From Leptolyngbya sp. Cla-17 (lineage in GTDB: Bacteria > Cyanobacteriota > Cyanobacteriia > Leptolyngbyales > Leptolyngbyaceae), in contig NZ_JAEVYN010000001.1 in the NCBI RefSeq assembly GCF_016807185.1, positions 682,001 through 746,000 on the forward strand: DNA of 64,000 nucleotides, written 5' to 3'. Below, one piece after another: positions 15,336-23,659 of the stretch (its first letter is position 1; the number at the start of each line of letters is the position of its first letter). The notes below the pieces were generated by a model, which was not told the origin of the DNA, made no database searches, and worked only from the letters and a program-made list of their open reading frames with translations. A program made the position numbers and the translations under genes.

Positions 15336-16838
15336 TCATTCTCCTTCTATCCAAACGGATACTGAGCCACCATTACAGCAAAAATCTCCCCAGCCATGTT
15401 CATTCGTGCGAACGGATTCAGCAACATGCTCAGTAATGTCCCGAAAAACTGCATTCGACCTGCCAACTTCCATCCACTTGCGGCCTCCTGCACCATCGCT
15501 CATCAATACTGCCATTGCCTTAGACTCGTGAGAATTTCCTAAGCGCGTCCAACCAATGCAATCGGGATGATCAAAATAGTCATACTGGATACCGTAAGCA
15601 AAGTGACGACGAGCGTAGAGAAACTTGTCAATTAACCAGCGGTGGTTATTGAGCCAAACCTCATGCTCTGTACCGTCTTGCCCTTTATCGTAGTAATGCG
15701 CTCCATAGTAGTCAGCATAAAACACGCAGGGGTAGCCTTCTTGGCGCAGCAGAATCAGCGCATAGGCGAGGGGCTTAAACCAGGGTTCCACTACCGATTC
15801 CAGCAGTTGTAATGGTTGGGAGGTATGGCTTTCTACAAAGGTGACCGCCAAGCTAGGCTGCTCTCGCATTAAGGTGCCGTTCAAAATGCGACGCATGTCG
15901 AAATGCCCACTGGCACGGCTAGCGCGATGAAAGTTGTAGTGTAGTGGTACATCAAACAGGGAGATTTGCCCGTTGGTTTGATGAATAAACTCATGGAGTG
16001 ATTCCACGTCATCCGCCCAGTAATCTCCAACGGCAAACACTTCGCGGTTGGCAAAGCGGCGGATATGGGTCAACCATTCAACACAGAATGAAGCCCGAAC
16101 GTGAGCGATCGCATCCAGCCGAAATCCATTCACGCCTGTGGTGTTTAAAGTCCATTCGCCCCAGTATTTCAATTCTTCTTGCACTTTGGGATGGGTGGTG
16201 TCGATCGCGCAGGATGTTGAAAAAGTCGGCAAAGAATGACGCGGATCAACCTCTGTTTCAAATTCCTTGTCTTTGAGGCGATAAAGGGTGCGATCTCCCG
16301 GTTTATCTAGGTTGTGATGAACACAGTCAAAATGTCGCTTGTGCCAGGTCATGTCGGAATGTTTACCGTTACGACCCGGAAACGTAAACTGGCTGAGAAT
16401 TTTGATGATTTGGCTGGGTATCGTTCCCGTCAGGATCACGTCGCGAAATTCCCACTGGCGATCGTCTATCCGCCCTGCGATCGCCTCTACCCCTTCTGCC
16501 CCATCTCCCCCCGTTTTATGACTCAGAACGGCATCTGCATACACTTGCATCCCTTGCTGATGGGCTGCTTGGATAGCCGCTAGATATTGATCACGAGTGC
16601 CATATTTGGTGCGAATGGTTCCTTTTTGATCAAACTCGCCCAAATCAAATAAATCATAGGCAGTGTAGCCCATATCCTGAATGCCGTCACTGCCCTTGTA
16701 GGCAGGAGGTAGCCAAAGTGTTGTAAACCCCGCGTCCGCTAGATCCTTGACCTGATTTTTCAGGGTATCCCAGTGCGTTCCATCGTTAGAAACATGTGTC
16801 TGGAAATACTGCATCATCACACCATTGATTTCTGTCAT
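15336..16838 (-). CDS. GH13_5-type alpha-amylase homologue with substituted catalytic residues (probably not a normal amylase)
   Basis: Full-length similarity to cytoplasmic/Bacillus-type alpha-amylases (subfamily GH13_5) is clear: MMQYFQTHVSNDGTHW, LWLPPAYKG, YDLFDLGEFDQKGTIRTKYG, DAVLSHK (region I) and GFRLDAIAH (region II, nucleophile Asp242 kept). Two of the three catalytic acids are changed. The acid/base Glu of AEYW-type motifs is Asp272 (AVGDYW), and the transition-state Asp of VDNHDTQP is Thr339 (VESHTSQP). The usual Lys after the nucleophile (AVKHI) is Ala. The fold is preserved over 500 residues without a frameshift, so it looks maintained, perhaps as a glucan-binding or regulatory protein. 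No signal peptide. Confidence 0.85.
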   Translation of the reverse strand: MTEINGVMMQYFQTHVSNDGTHWDTLKNQVKDLADAGFTTLWLPPAYKGSDGIQDMGYTAYDLFDLGEFDQKGTIRTKYGTRDQYLAAIQAAHQQGMQVYADAVLSHKTGGDGAEGVEAIAGRIDDRQWEFRDVILTGTIPSQIIKILSQFTFPGRNGKHSDMTWHKRHFDCVHHNLDKPGDRTLYRLKDKEFETEVDPRHSLPTFSTSCAIDTTHPKVQEELKYWGEWTLNTTGVNGFRLDAIAHVRASFCVEWLTHIRRFANREVFAVGDYWADDVESLHEFIHQTNGQISLFDVPLHYNFHRASRASGHFDMRRILNGTLMREQPSLAVTFVESHTSQPLQLLESVVEPWFKPLAYALILLRQEGYPCVFYADYYGAHYYDKGQDGTEHEVWLNNHRWLIDKFLYARRHFAYGIQYDYFDHPDCIGWTRLGNSHESKAMAVLMSDGAGGRKWMEVGRSNAVFRDITEHVAESVRTNEHGWGDFCCNGGSVSVWIEGE

Positions 16839-16938
16839 GCGGTTGCCTTGGATAAGTGACGAGGTTGGCTTAATAAACGATTGTGCGGCTCACCCGATTG
16901 ATTCAGTCTCAATTGTGCCCTATAGGTTTTATTGTGTC

Positions 16939-17790
16939 TTACAGTTTTTGTAGTCCTTGAAAGAGCCCCCAACAAACTCCTGCAAGGAAGTCTAGATCCA
17001 GCGTTTCTAGGCGATCGCTAGGTTGGTGATAGTGAGGATTTCGCATAAATGCCGTATCGGTAACCATAATCGCCCGGTAGCCACAATCCCAAAAGGGGGA
17101 ATGATCACTCAGGCGCGTAGAGGGAATGAATTGCCCGGCCACTCCTGCGGGAAGCCACTGGACTGAGGTTCCCACTTTGCAAATGGCGCGGTGTAGATGC
17201 ATTAAATCGGGAATGGTAGATGCATTGCCAATGAGCGCAATAAAATCGCCGCGATCGGGGTAAAACTGCTTTAGACCAGGCGGATAGGTTTGAGAATTGG
17301 GTTCTTTGCTGCAATACCCCAGCATCTCTAAAGACAGCATCAGCCTCAAGGGTTGGTCTTGTTGACGCATTTCTGCTGCATATTGACGACTGCCCACCAT
17401 GCCATATTCTTCCAAGTCAAAGGCAATCAGGCGCACAGGGTGTCGAGCGGGATCGGCGGCAAACAGGCGTGCCAGCTCTAGCAAGGCGGCGACACCGCTG
17501 GCGTTGTCATCTGCTCCAACGGTTCCGGGCACCGCGTCGTAGTGGGCACCAATAATTATCGGTGGCTGATGGGCTTTTGGCTGCGCTGGCAGATTTAACA
17601 CTAGATTGGTGTGGGTGAGTCCGCGATGGCTGAAGGTGTGTTTTTCAACGGTGCCCCACTGCTGAAGCTGATCGTGAATATACTGCTGCACGTAAAAATG
17701 CCCAGCCGTTGCCAGATAAGGATCACGCTCTCGCACAATTTCTAGCAGGTGCGATCGCACCCGATCTTTCAGGTCATTCTCTGCCACCAT
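16939..17790 (-). CDS. M28-family zinc peptidase/aminopeptidase-like protein
   Basis: A 283-residue M28 co-catalytic zinc peptidase. Metal ligands are visible as GAHYDAVPG (His, Asp), GADDNASGVAAL (bridging Asp), FDLEEYGMVGS (catalytic Glu-Glu pair), LSLEMLGY in the position of the Asp/Glu ligand region, and a C-terminal His in HYHQPSDRLETLD. No signal peptide is evident, so it is probably cytoplasmic or non-classically located. It begins 11 bp after the phzF-type gene and is likely in one operon with it. Substrate unknown; glutaminyl cyclase-like activity is a formal alternative. Confidence 0.85.
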   Translation of the reverse strand: MVAENDLKDRVRSHLLEIVRERDPYLATAGHFYVQQYIHDQLQQWGTVEKHTFSHRGLTHTNLVLNLPAQPKAHQPPIIIGAHYDAVPGTVGADDNASGVAALLELARLFAADPARHPVRLIAFDLEEYGMVGSRQYAAEMRQQDQPLRLMLSLEMLGYCSKEPNSQTYPPGLKQFYPDRGDFIALIGNASTIPDLMHLHRAICKVGTSVQWLPAGVAGQFIPSTRLSDHSPFWDCGYRAIMVTDTAFMRNPHYHQPSDRLETLDLDFLAGVCWGLFQGLQKL

Positions 17791-17801
17791 GCCACTCGCC
17801 C

Positions 17802-18689
17802 TTAAACAAACTCTCCCTGAGCCACCAAAATCACTTTGCCGCCCACGGATACATCAATCCTAGCCTCTGTTTTTTCTGCCTTTAGCAAAATTAAGGATGG
17901 TCTGCCAATTTCGTAGCCTTGCTCAACTCGTACATCAACTGTCGGCGTTCCCAGGTATTCATACTGCGCTAGATAAGCTGCAAAACAGCCATTGGCACTA
18001 CCCGTTGCTGGATCTTCGGGAATACCGAGATAGTGAGCAAACATCCGAGCGCTGAAGTGATTGGCGGAATGGCGGACTTCTGGACAAAAACAAAAGATCA
18101 TCTTAGCTTCGAGGGGATCGAGTAGAGCAGGCAGGCGATCGCGATTTACCTGAATCTGCTGCAATGCTGTCAAGGTTTTGAGCGGCACGATAATAAAAGG
18201 AACGCCCGTTGACACTTCTTGAATGGGGACGCTTGGATCTATGTCGGTGATTTCCAAACCCAGGACAGGCGCGATCGCGTCGGGCGCAATGGTCTGACCA
18301 AAAACTGGCGGATTGTGTTTCATCCACAGCATTTCCGGCAAGCCATTCGCATAGAAAATTTGAACCGGAATTTGCCCCACAGTGAGATTCAAATTAACCG
18401 TTTCCACCGCTTGTTGAACGACTCGCTGCTGCAAAATAAACGCTGTTCCTAGGGTGGGATGTCCAGCAAACGGCAACTCCTGCACGGGCGTAAAAATCCG
18501 CACGGGATAGCCGTCCGCTTCTAGCTCTAACGAAGTGATAAACGTAGTTTCCGAAAAGTTGAGTTCCTTCGCAATCTGCTGCATTTCCGCGGTGGAAAGA
18601 TTGCCCGCTTGCGGAAAAACCGCCAGTTGATTCCCCGCATACTTCGTTTCTGCAAATACGTCCACAATGTAAAAAGGTTGGTTGGGCAT
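17802..18689 (-). CDS. PhzF-family isomerase/epimerase-like protein
   Basis: A 295-residue PhzF-fold protein with two pseudo-symmetric halves. It begins FYIVDVFAETKYAGNQLAVF, has the active-site Glu in LNFSETTFI, then PFAGHPTLGTAFIL, and in the second half DPATGSANGCFAAYLAQY and a GRPSLILLKAE tail. PhzF isomerises DHHA in phenazine biosynthesis, but most family members are in genomes without phenazine genes and have unknown substrates; none of the other phz genes is here. An M28 peptidase follows after 11 bp. Confidence 0.88.
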   Translation of the reverse strand: MPNQPFYIVDVFAETKYAGNQLAVFPQAGNLSTAEMQQIAKELNFSETTFITSLELEADGYPVRIFTPVQELPFAGHPTLGTAFILQQRVVQQAVETVNLNLTVGQIPVQIFYANGLPEMLWMKHNPPVFGQTIAPDAIAPVLGLEITDIDPSVPIQEVSTGVPFIIVPLKTLTALQQIQVNRDRLPALLDPLEAKMIFCFCPEVRHSANHFSARMFAHYLGIPEDPATGSANGCFAAYLAQYEYLGTPTVDVRVEQGYEIGRPSLILLKAEKTEARIDVSVGGKVILVAQGEFV

Positions 18690-18690
18690 G

Positions 18691-18760
18691 ACTTTAAGTT
18701 TTAAGTTTGAGTTTTGAGTTCGAGGTTCAGAATGCGGAGTTTGGAGTTTTGAATTTGCTA
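18691..18760. repeat. Heptamer repeat (STRR-like) upstream of phzF-type gene
   Basis: About nine or ten degenerate 7-bp units (GTTTTAA, GTTTGAG, TTTTGAG, TTCGAGG, TTCAGAA, TGCGGAG, TTTGGAG, TTTTGAA) directly upstream of the phzF-type start codon. Same class as the unit at 14.2 kb, on the opposite strand. Confidence 0.7.
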
Positions 18761-18806
18761 TATCTCCTACGGAGACGCTACGCGAACGTTATTCGTCGCT
18801 CGCACC

Positions 18807-19349
18807 TTACCCCTCGCCTTTCCTTAAACATTCAAGTGCTTCGTCGCACCATTCAATCCAGTCAATCTCATAGCGGATGCCGCGCCGCAGAGTCAAGTAG
18901 GGGAAGGTTTGTTCACTGGAAAGGCGATCGCAGTTAGCAAAAAATTGCTGCTCAATTTGGCGGTAATTTGCCAAGGTTGCGGCATGAAGCTGACGATGGT
19001 GCTGAATTTCCTGACAAATGGGTTTTGCACCCACGATCACCCCGGCGAACACTTTCACCAAAAGCTCTTCTTTCACAGCGCTGACATCGCAGGGTTGGTT
19101 TGCCCATGCCACAAACTTTTGTCGCCCCAAATTGGTAATGCTATACAGCTTTTTATCGGGGCGACCTGCTTGGGGAATAGTTTCGACGGTAACCCAGGCT
19201 TGCGCCTCTAGCTTGGCAAGCTCTCGATAAATCTGTTGGTGCGTTGCTTTCCAAAAGCTGCCAATGGAGCCTGCAAAGGTTTTAGTCAAGTCATAACCTG
19301 TGAAAGGACTCTCCAGTAAAAGCGCAAGAATCGCATGAGCGAGTGCCAT
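18807..19349 (-). CDS. PadR-family transcriptional regulator
   Basis: A 180-residue protein: the N-terminal winged helix reads MALAHAILALLLESPFTGYDLTKTF with the PadR hallmark, then FWKATHQQIYRELAKLEAQAWV (recognition helix) and the wing GRPDKKLYSITNLGRQKF. The C-terminal helical half is the Vir_act_alpha_C dimerisation domain. The ATG at 19349 is chosen because MALAHAIL is the usual start; the frame extends ten codons upstream. It is divergent from the apocarotenoid oxygenase gene, and the intergenic stretch holds promoter elements and palindromes, so it probably represses that gene and itself. Confidence 0.88.
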   Translation of the reverse strand: MALAHAILALLLESPFTGYDLTKTFAGSIGSFWKATHQQIYRELAKLEAQAWVTVETIPQAGRPDKKLYSITNLGRQKFVAWANQPCDVSAVKEELLVKVFAGVIVGAKPICQEIQHHRQLHAATLANYRQIEQQFFANCDRLSSEQTFPYLTLRRGIRYEIDWIEWCDEALECLRKGEG

Positions 19350-19382
19350 CGTTTTAGCCAAATACAAAATGATATGCAACTA

Positions 19383-19435
19383 TTGACATATGCAAATTAT
19401 CGCATAATATGAGATCGTTAGTGCAATTAATTGCA
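19383..19435 (+). promoter_or_regulatory. Promoter and candidate PadR operator for the apocarotenoid oxygenase gene
   Basis: TTGACA at 19383-19388 and TAATAT at 19405-19410, separated by 16 bp, form a good sigma70-type promoter pointing right. A perfect 14-bp palindrome, TGCAATTAATTGCA, lies at 19422-19435 near the expected transcription start. Related motifs (ATATGCAA, TTGCATA) flank it at 19374 and 19431. A repressor bound there would block initiation, and the divergent padR-type gene is the natural candidate. Confidence 0.6.
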
Positions 19436-19560
19436 TATTGCACGTTGAAGAGCAACTGACTGAGCTTGCTTTAATAGCTCGATCAAAAGCGATCTCACGT
19501 GATTTCTTCAACTACCTTACGTTTCCACCCCTGTCCTGCATCACGTTAGGAGCCACTATC

Positions 19561-20991
19561 ATGACAGCCACACTTCGACCTGTGCAAACTCCCGCCTGGG
19601 CAACTGCCGTTCTTCAACCCGCCCAAGAATTTTCGCCTACCTCCTTGACTGTTTTATCCGGTGCCATTCCTGCTGGGCTGCGCGGTTCTCTGTACCGCAA
19701 CGGTCCCGCCACTCTCGAACGCGGTGGTCAGCGCATGGGGCATTGGTTTGATGGAGATGGTGGCATTTTGGGCATTCACTTTACCGATGCTGGGGCAACT
19801 GGGGTCTATCGCTATGTGCAAACAGCAGGGTATCAACTCGAAGAAAAAGCGGGGCGGCTGATCCTGGCTGGCTATGGCATGGTGCCATCGGGTCCACTTT
19901 GGCAGCGATTTAATAAAGATGTGAAAAATGTAGCGAATACTTCTGTAATCGCGTTGCCCGATAAGCTTTTGGCACTGTGGGAGGGCGGCAAACCACACGC
20001 TCTGACGCTGGATACTCTGGAAACAGTTGGTTTAGACGATTTGGATGGATTGAAACAGCGTCCCTACTCGGCTCATCCTAAGCGCGATCCAAAAACGGGA
20101 GCTATTTTCAACTTTGGGGTGAGCACGGGTGCAAAAAGTTTGCTGCATGTTTATTGCAGCGATGCTAGCGGTAAGATTCAGCGACAAAACGCGATTCCGC
20201 TGAGCGGGCTGTCGCTGATTCATGACTTTGCGATCGCTGGAAAATATTTGGTCTTTTGCATCCCACCCGTTCGCCTGGATGTTTTGCCACTGCTTGCCCG
20301 CATTAAAAGCTACAGCGAAGCACTCTTGTGGCAGCCCGACAAAGGCACTGAAATCCTCGTGGTGGATCAAGAAACTCTCGAAGTCGTCAGCAGAACGACT
20401 ACCGACCCTTGGTATCAATGGCATTTTGGTAATGGCTATCAGCTTCTAGATGGTTCCATTACGATTGAAATTTGCCGCTACCCAGACTTTCAAACCAATC
20501 AACGCTTGAGGGAAGTTTCTACCGGCTCGACTCAAACGGTTGCCGTGGCGACCCTGTGGCACTTACGACTCGACCCGATACTCGGCAACGTGCTTGAAAA
20601 TCAGCAAGTATTAGACCGAAGCTGTGAGTTTCCTGTAACCCAACCGCAAGACCTGGGGCAACCTTCGCGCTACACCTATCTTTCAATTCATTGTCAAGCA
20701 ACCGATGTGCAAAGCGAAGTTTACGACGCGATCGCCCGCTTTGATCACCAAACCGGGACTCTCACTGAAGCGAATTTGGGTGCTCAGCGCTATCCGATGG
20801 AACCGATTTATGCGCCTGATGCCCAAAATTCTGATCAAGGTTGGATTTTAACCGTTGTTTATGACGACGCCATCAATGCTAGTGAAGTGTGGATTTTCGA
20901 TGCAGATCATTTAGACTATGAACCCGTGTGTCGCTTGGCACTGCCTGCAATTGTGCCTATCGGTTTTCACGGCACTTGGAAACCAGCATAG
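19561..20991 (+). CDS. Carotenoid/apocarotenoid 15,15'-oxygenase (RPE65/CCD family)
   Basis: The 476-residue product has the four iron-binding histidines of the family: His172 (AHPKRDP), His221 (IHDFAI), His288 (WHFGNGYQ) and His470 (FHGTW). Other hallmarks are GLRGSLYRNGPATLERGG and HWFDGDGGILGIHF. The length and sequence resemble cyanobacterial ACO/Diox1 enzymes, which cleave apocarotenals to retinal with O2. The ATG at 19561 has TAGGAG upstream and matches the family start; the frame extends 41 codons further up through the leader. It is divergent from padR and probably controlled by it. Confidence 0.9.
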   Translation: MTATLRPVQTPAWATAVLQPAQEFSPTSLTVLSGAIPAGLRGSLYRNGPATLERGGQRMGHWFDGDGGILGIHFTDAGATGVYRYVQTAGYQLEEKAGRLILAGYGMVPSGPLWQRFNKDVKNVANTSVIALPDKLLALWEGGKPHALTLDTLETVGLDDLDGLKQRPYSAHPKRDPKTGAIFNFGVSTGAKSLLHVYCSDASGKIQRQNAIPLSGLSLIHDFAIAGKYLVFCIPPVRLDVLPLLARIKSYSEALLWQPDKGTEILVVDQETLEVVSRTTTDPWYQWHFGNGYQLLDGSITIEICRYPDFQTNQRLREVSTGSTQTVAVATLWHLRLDPILGNVLENQQVLDRSCEFPVTQPQDLGQPSRYTYLSIHCQATDVQSEVYDAIARFDHQTGTLTEANLGAQRYPMEPIYAPDAQNSDQGWILTVVYDDAINASEVWIFDADHLDYEPVCRLALPAIVPIGFHGTWKPA

Positions 20992-21180
20992 TGAACAATA
21001 GTCGAGATTAAAGGCAGCATTAGGTCACCCAAATTTGGAAAAAATGTATCAGCCTAGATAAAAGATTAATCCAAGCACTAGCTGGTATTGCCGTAGCATG
21101 CCGTAAGAAGTTGGCTATGCATAAGCGCGCAGCATAGTCGTCAATACCTTTTGGCGGTGCAATTCCTATGACTTCAACTT

Positions 21181-21222
21181 AAAAGGCTTGTGAGCAATCT
21201 CACGATTCCTCACAAGCCTTTT
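21181..21222. terminator. Strong hairpin terminator between convergent oxygenase and kinase genes
   Basis: A perfect 14-bp stem (AAAAGGCTTGTGAG / CTCACAAGCCTTTT) around a 14-nt loop, followed by TTAAAG. It lies 10 bp past the stop of the minus-strand kinase and about 190 bp past the oxygenase stop; A and T tracts on both sides allow termination in both directions. A weaker imperfect stem-loop (GGTATTG ... CAATACC then TTTT) lies at about 21084-21155. Confidence 0.8.
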
Positions 21223-21232
21223 TAAAGTTCTT

Positions 21233-22798
21233 TTATACCCAGGGTGAACTGTTAGAGGTGATTTCTAAGTCCTCGACGATTTTGGGCTTAAGCTTTTCAA
21301 ATTCCGCTTGGAGCAAATTTTTGGTCATGCTGGGATGTCCGAGCGATGGTGAAGATTGGCTAGCGATCGCCCACTGCTTCAACAACGAACATTGAGACGG
21401 ATGAATGGTAATTGTAATCCCATGGGCGCACTGAGGTGGATCTTCTAAGGCAAACAGTAATACCTGGTATTGTCCCGTTTCACCCATTAAACGAAGCATC
21501 TCTTGTCCAAATGGAGTTTTTAGATCAAGGTAACAGCGTAGCCATCGAGGTCCTTGTTCTTTACTATGAAAGCGATTGTAAATTGCTGTCAGCCATAACA
21601 CCATGGGATGAGGCGACATTGAACACAGAAAATTTTTGTAGATGCGGTTATAAATTCGATTGACTTGCAGGCTGTGGATTTCCTTTTGGGGCAGCATCAC
21701 CCAAATCGTTGGCACACTTTCCTTGCCAGTCGAAAAAATTTGAGGAAATACAATTTGAGCGACAGGCTTATCTTTAGGCCACATTGCATGAGCAGCAATA
21801 TCACCGGATAGAGAGGGCGCAACGGAACGCGATCGCTCTTCAATCAACGGTTTCTTTGCGAGCGCTTCGCTAATACGGTTGCCAATGTGATGATTGGCAC
21901 TGTAGCGCTGTTCGAGCGGTTCAAGAGCCTTGAGAACTTCGACGATTGATTGAGGACGATCCGCCGCCTTTTTCTCCAAACACCCCATCACTAAGGTTTC
22001 TAAGGCATTGGGTACTTTTAAAGTGGGATTAACCGATTTGAAAGTGCGTGGCGGTTTAGAATGATGAGCTTTGTACCAGGCACCAAAAGTATGGGTTTCT
22101 GCTTGTAATGGCATTTTGCCCGTTAGCATTTCAAACATCATGATGCCAAGGCTATAAATGTCTGAACGAGCATTTAAGTCTTGTCCTTCCATCTGTTCCG
22201 GAGAAGAGTAAGGCAGAGTTCCCATGAAAGAACTGGTTTGCCCACTATCTTCTTGCAGCAGCTTGGCAATGCCAAAGTCTAAAATTTTAACCAACTCGCC
22301 TAAAAGCGCATTTTGGCTAACCAGAATATTGCTAGGTTTAATATCCCGATGAATAATGGGGCACAGTTGACCATCCATTAAAATGCCTTGATGGGCGCAC
22401 TGCAATCCCAAACAAATTTGACGGGCAAGGCTAAGAAATCGAGGCAACAACAGGGTCTGCGTGCTAATAATTTCGCTGAGGCTTTCCCCTTGAAGATATT
22501 CCATCACGTAATACGGCACATCGTCTTCGTTGATGCCATAGTCAGTCACTCGAACAATATGAATACTCTTTTGCCCTAGCTGGGCACAGGTGCGAGCTTC
22601 AAATTTGAAACGCTTGCGTAAGCTATCGTTTACTATCAGTGCTTGAGACAGAAACTTGACGGCAATGACTCCGCCCAGTAGAACGTCTTCAGCACGATAT
22701 ACCCTTCCCATAGCCCCTTTTCCTACCAGTTCAACCAATTGGTAGCGGTTGGAAAGTAAGTGTCCAATGTTGGGGTCTGTAGTCATAAGAGAAGCCAA
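21233..22798 (-). CDS. Hanks-type Ser/Thr protein kinase
   Basis: A 521-residue kinase with the complete catalytic domain in residues 15-295: G-loop VGKGAMGRVYRA, Lys in IAVKFL, catalytic loop IIHRDIKPSNILV, DFGIAKLL and the activation/P+1 region YSSPEQM. The C-terminal 200 residues are not a PASTA or TPR array. They start with a basic linker and hold a mixed alpha/beta region (IVFPQIFSTGKESVPTIWVM onward) that I cannot assign; similar tails occur on cyanobacterial kinases. No membrane helix is seen, so it is probably soluble. It is monocistronic, with a terminator 10 bp downstream. Confidence 0.9.
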   Translation of the reverse strand: MASLMTTDPNIGHLLSNRYQLVELVGKGAMGRVYRAEDVLLGGVIAVKFLSQALIVNDSLRKRFKFEARTCAQLGQKSIHIVRVTDYGINEDDVPYYVMEYLQGESLSEIISTQTLLLPRFLSLARQICLGLQCAHQGILMDGQLCPIIHRDIKPSNILVSQNALLGELVKILDFGIAKLLQEDSGQTSSFMGTLPYSSPEQMEGQDLNARSDIYSLGIMMFEMLTGKMPLQAETHTFGAWYKAHHSKPPRTFKSVNPTLKVPNALETLVMGCLEKKAADRPQSIVEVLKALEPLEQRYSANHHIGNRISEALAKKPLIEERSRSVAPSLSGDIAAHAMWPKDKPVAQIVFPQIFSTGKESVPTIWVMLPQKEIHSLQVNRIYNRIYKNFLCSMSPHPMVLWLTAIYNRFHSKEQGPRWLRCYLDLKTPFGQEMLRLMGETGQYQVLLFALEDPPQCAHGITITIHPSQCSLLKQWAIASQSSPSLGHPSMTKNLLQAEFEKLKPKIVEDLEITSNSSPWV

Positions 22799-23025
22799 TG
22801 ATGCGAGCCTCGCCCTAAAATCATGGTTGATGGAAGAAATAGATTTGGCGTAGCGGATATGAAACGGTGATTTACCTATGGTTGCTTATGGACTCAAACA
22901 CCTTAAGCATGTAAAAACTGAGAATATACTCTTATTTGCTAGTAATCCCGTAAAACTAGTGTAATGACTCATTTTGACAGTTTTTTAGCAAGCGATCGCG
23001 GACGAACTAATTTACTTTGAGTCTA

Positions 23026-23475
23026 TTACTCTAGCTGCCGCTCCAATGTCACTTCCATCGTACTGGTTAAATAATGCCCTGCCATGATGCCACTGGAGAG
23101 ATAATATTTGTTTTCCTCAACGCGATACATCGTTTCAAACCCGCTCCGTCGCTGGCGATCGCCCAGCACCCAATATCGCTGCACAATAGACTCTTGAGCA
23201 ACCCAACCTTCTCCTTCCACCCGTCCTAATAAGCTATGTTGCAAAACAAATGTGTATTGCCGTTCCCCAGAGTCCAATCGACCTCGATACTGAAGTGAAA
23301 TTTCTTCGCGCTCACTATTTGGAAAAGCTAACTTTGTAACCATCGTAAACCAGTAGTCGTCTCGGCTCCAGCCCACTAAAGTTTTACCGACCACCGAAAC
23401 TGGCATACCGTTCCGCTCTAGCCAGTGCCCCTGCATTGTCCAGCGTCCTGGCTGTATTAAAAAGGTGTGAGCCAC
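23026..23475 (-). CDS. Conserved-looking hypothetical beta-rich protein (149 aa)
   Basis: A tryptophan- and tyrosine-rich soluble protein, predicted mainly beta-strand (PGRWTMQGHWLERNGMPVSV, VEGEGWVAQESIVQRYWVLG, YYLSSGIMAGHYLTSTMEV). The alternation and size suggest a small lipocalin-like barrel, resembling one half of the DUF3598 protein at 8.9 kb. I recognise no named family. It lies alone, same strand as the kinase. Confidence 0.6.
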   Translation of the reverse strand: MAHTFLIQPGRWTMQGHWLERNGMPVSVVGKTLVGWSRDDYWFTMVTKLAFPNSEREEISLQYRGRLDSGERQYTFVLQHSLLGRVEGEGWVAQESIVQRYWVLGDRQRRSGFETMYRVEENKYYLSSGIMAGHYLTSTMEVTLERQLE

Positions 23476-23584
23476 AACGTTATCCTTTGGTTCGACAGCA
23501 AATTGTTATGCTGGTCAATCGGTAGCCCATGCTATCACGCATTTACAACACTAACAGGTAGATCAGAAAAGGGAAATAAGGAGT

Positions 23585-23622
23585 AGTACGGAGTGGGGAG
23601 TACGGAGTGGGGAGTACGGAGT
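23585..23622. repeat. 14-bp tandem repeat (double heptamer)
   Basis: AGTACGGAGTGGGG occurs about 2.7 times in perfect register just downstream of anmK. The 14-bp unit is two heptamers (GTACGGA, GTGGGGA), linking it to the STRR-like repeats elsewhere in the window. Confidence 0.85.
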
Positions 23623-23659
23623 GAAAAGTTGATTTCGTCTAACTCCTGACCCCTAATCC

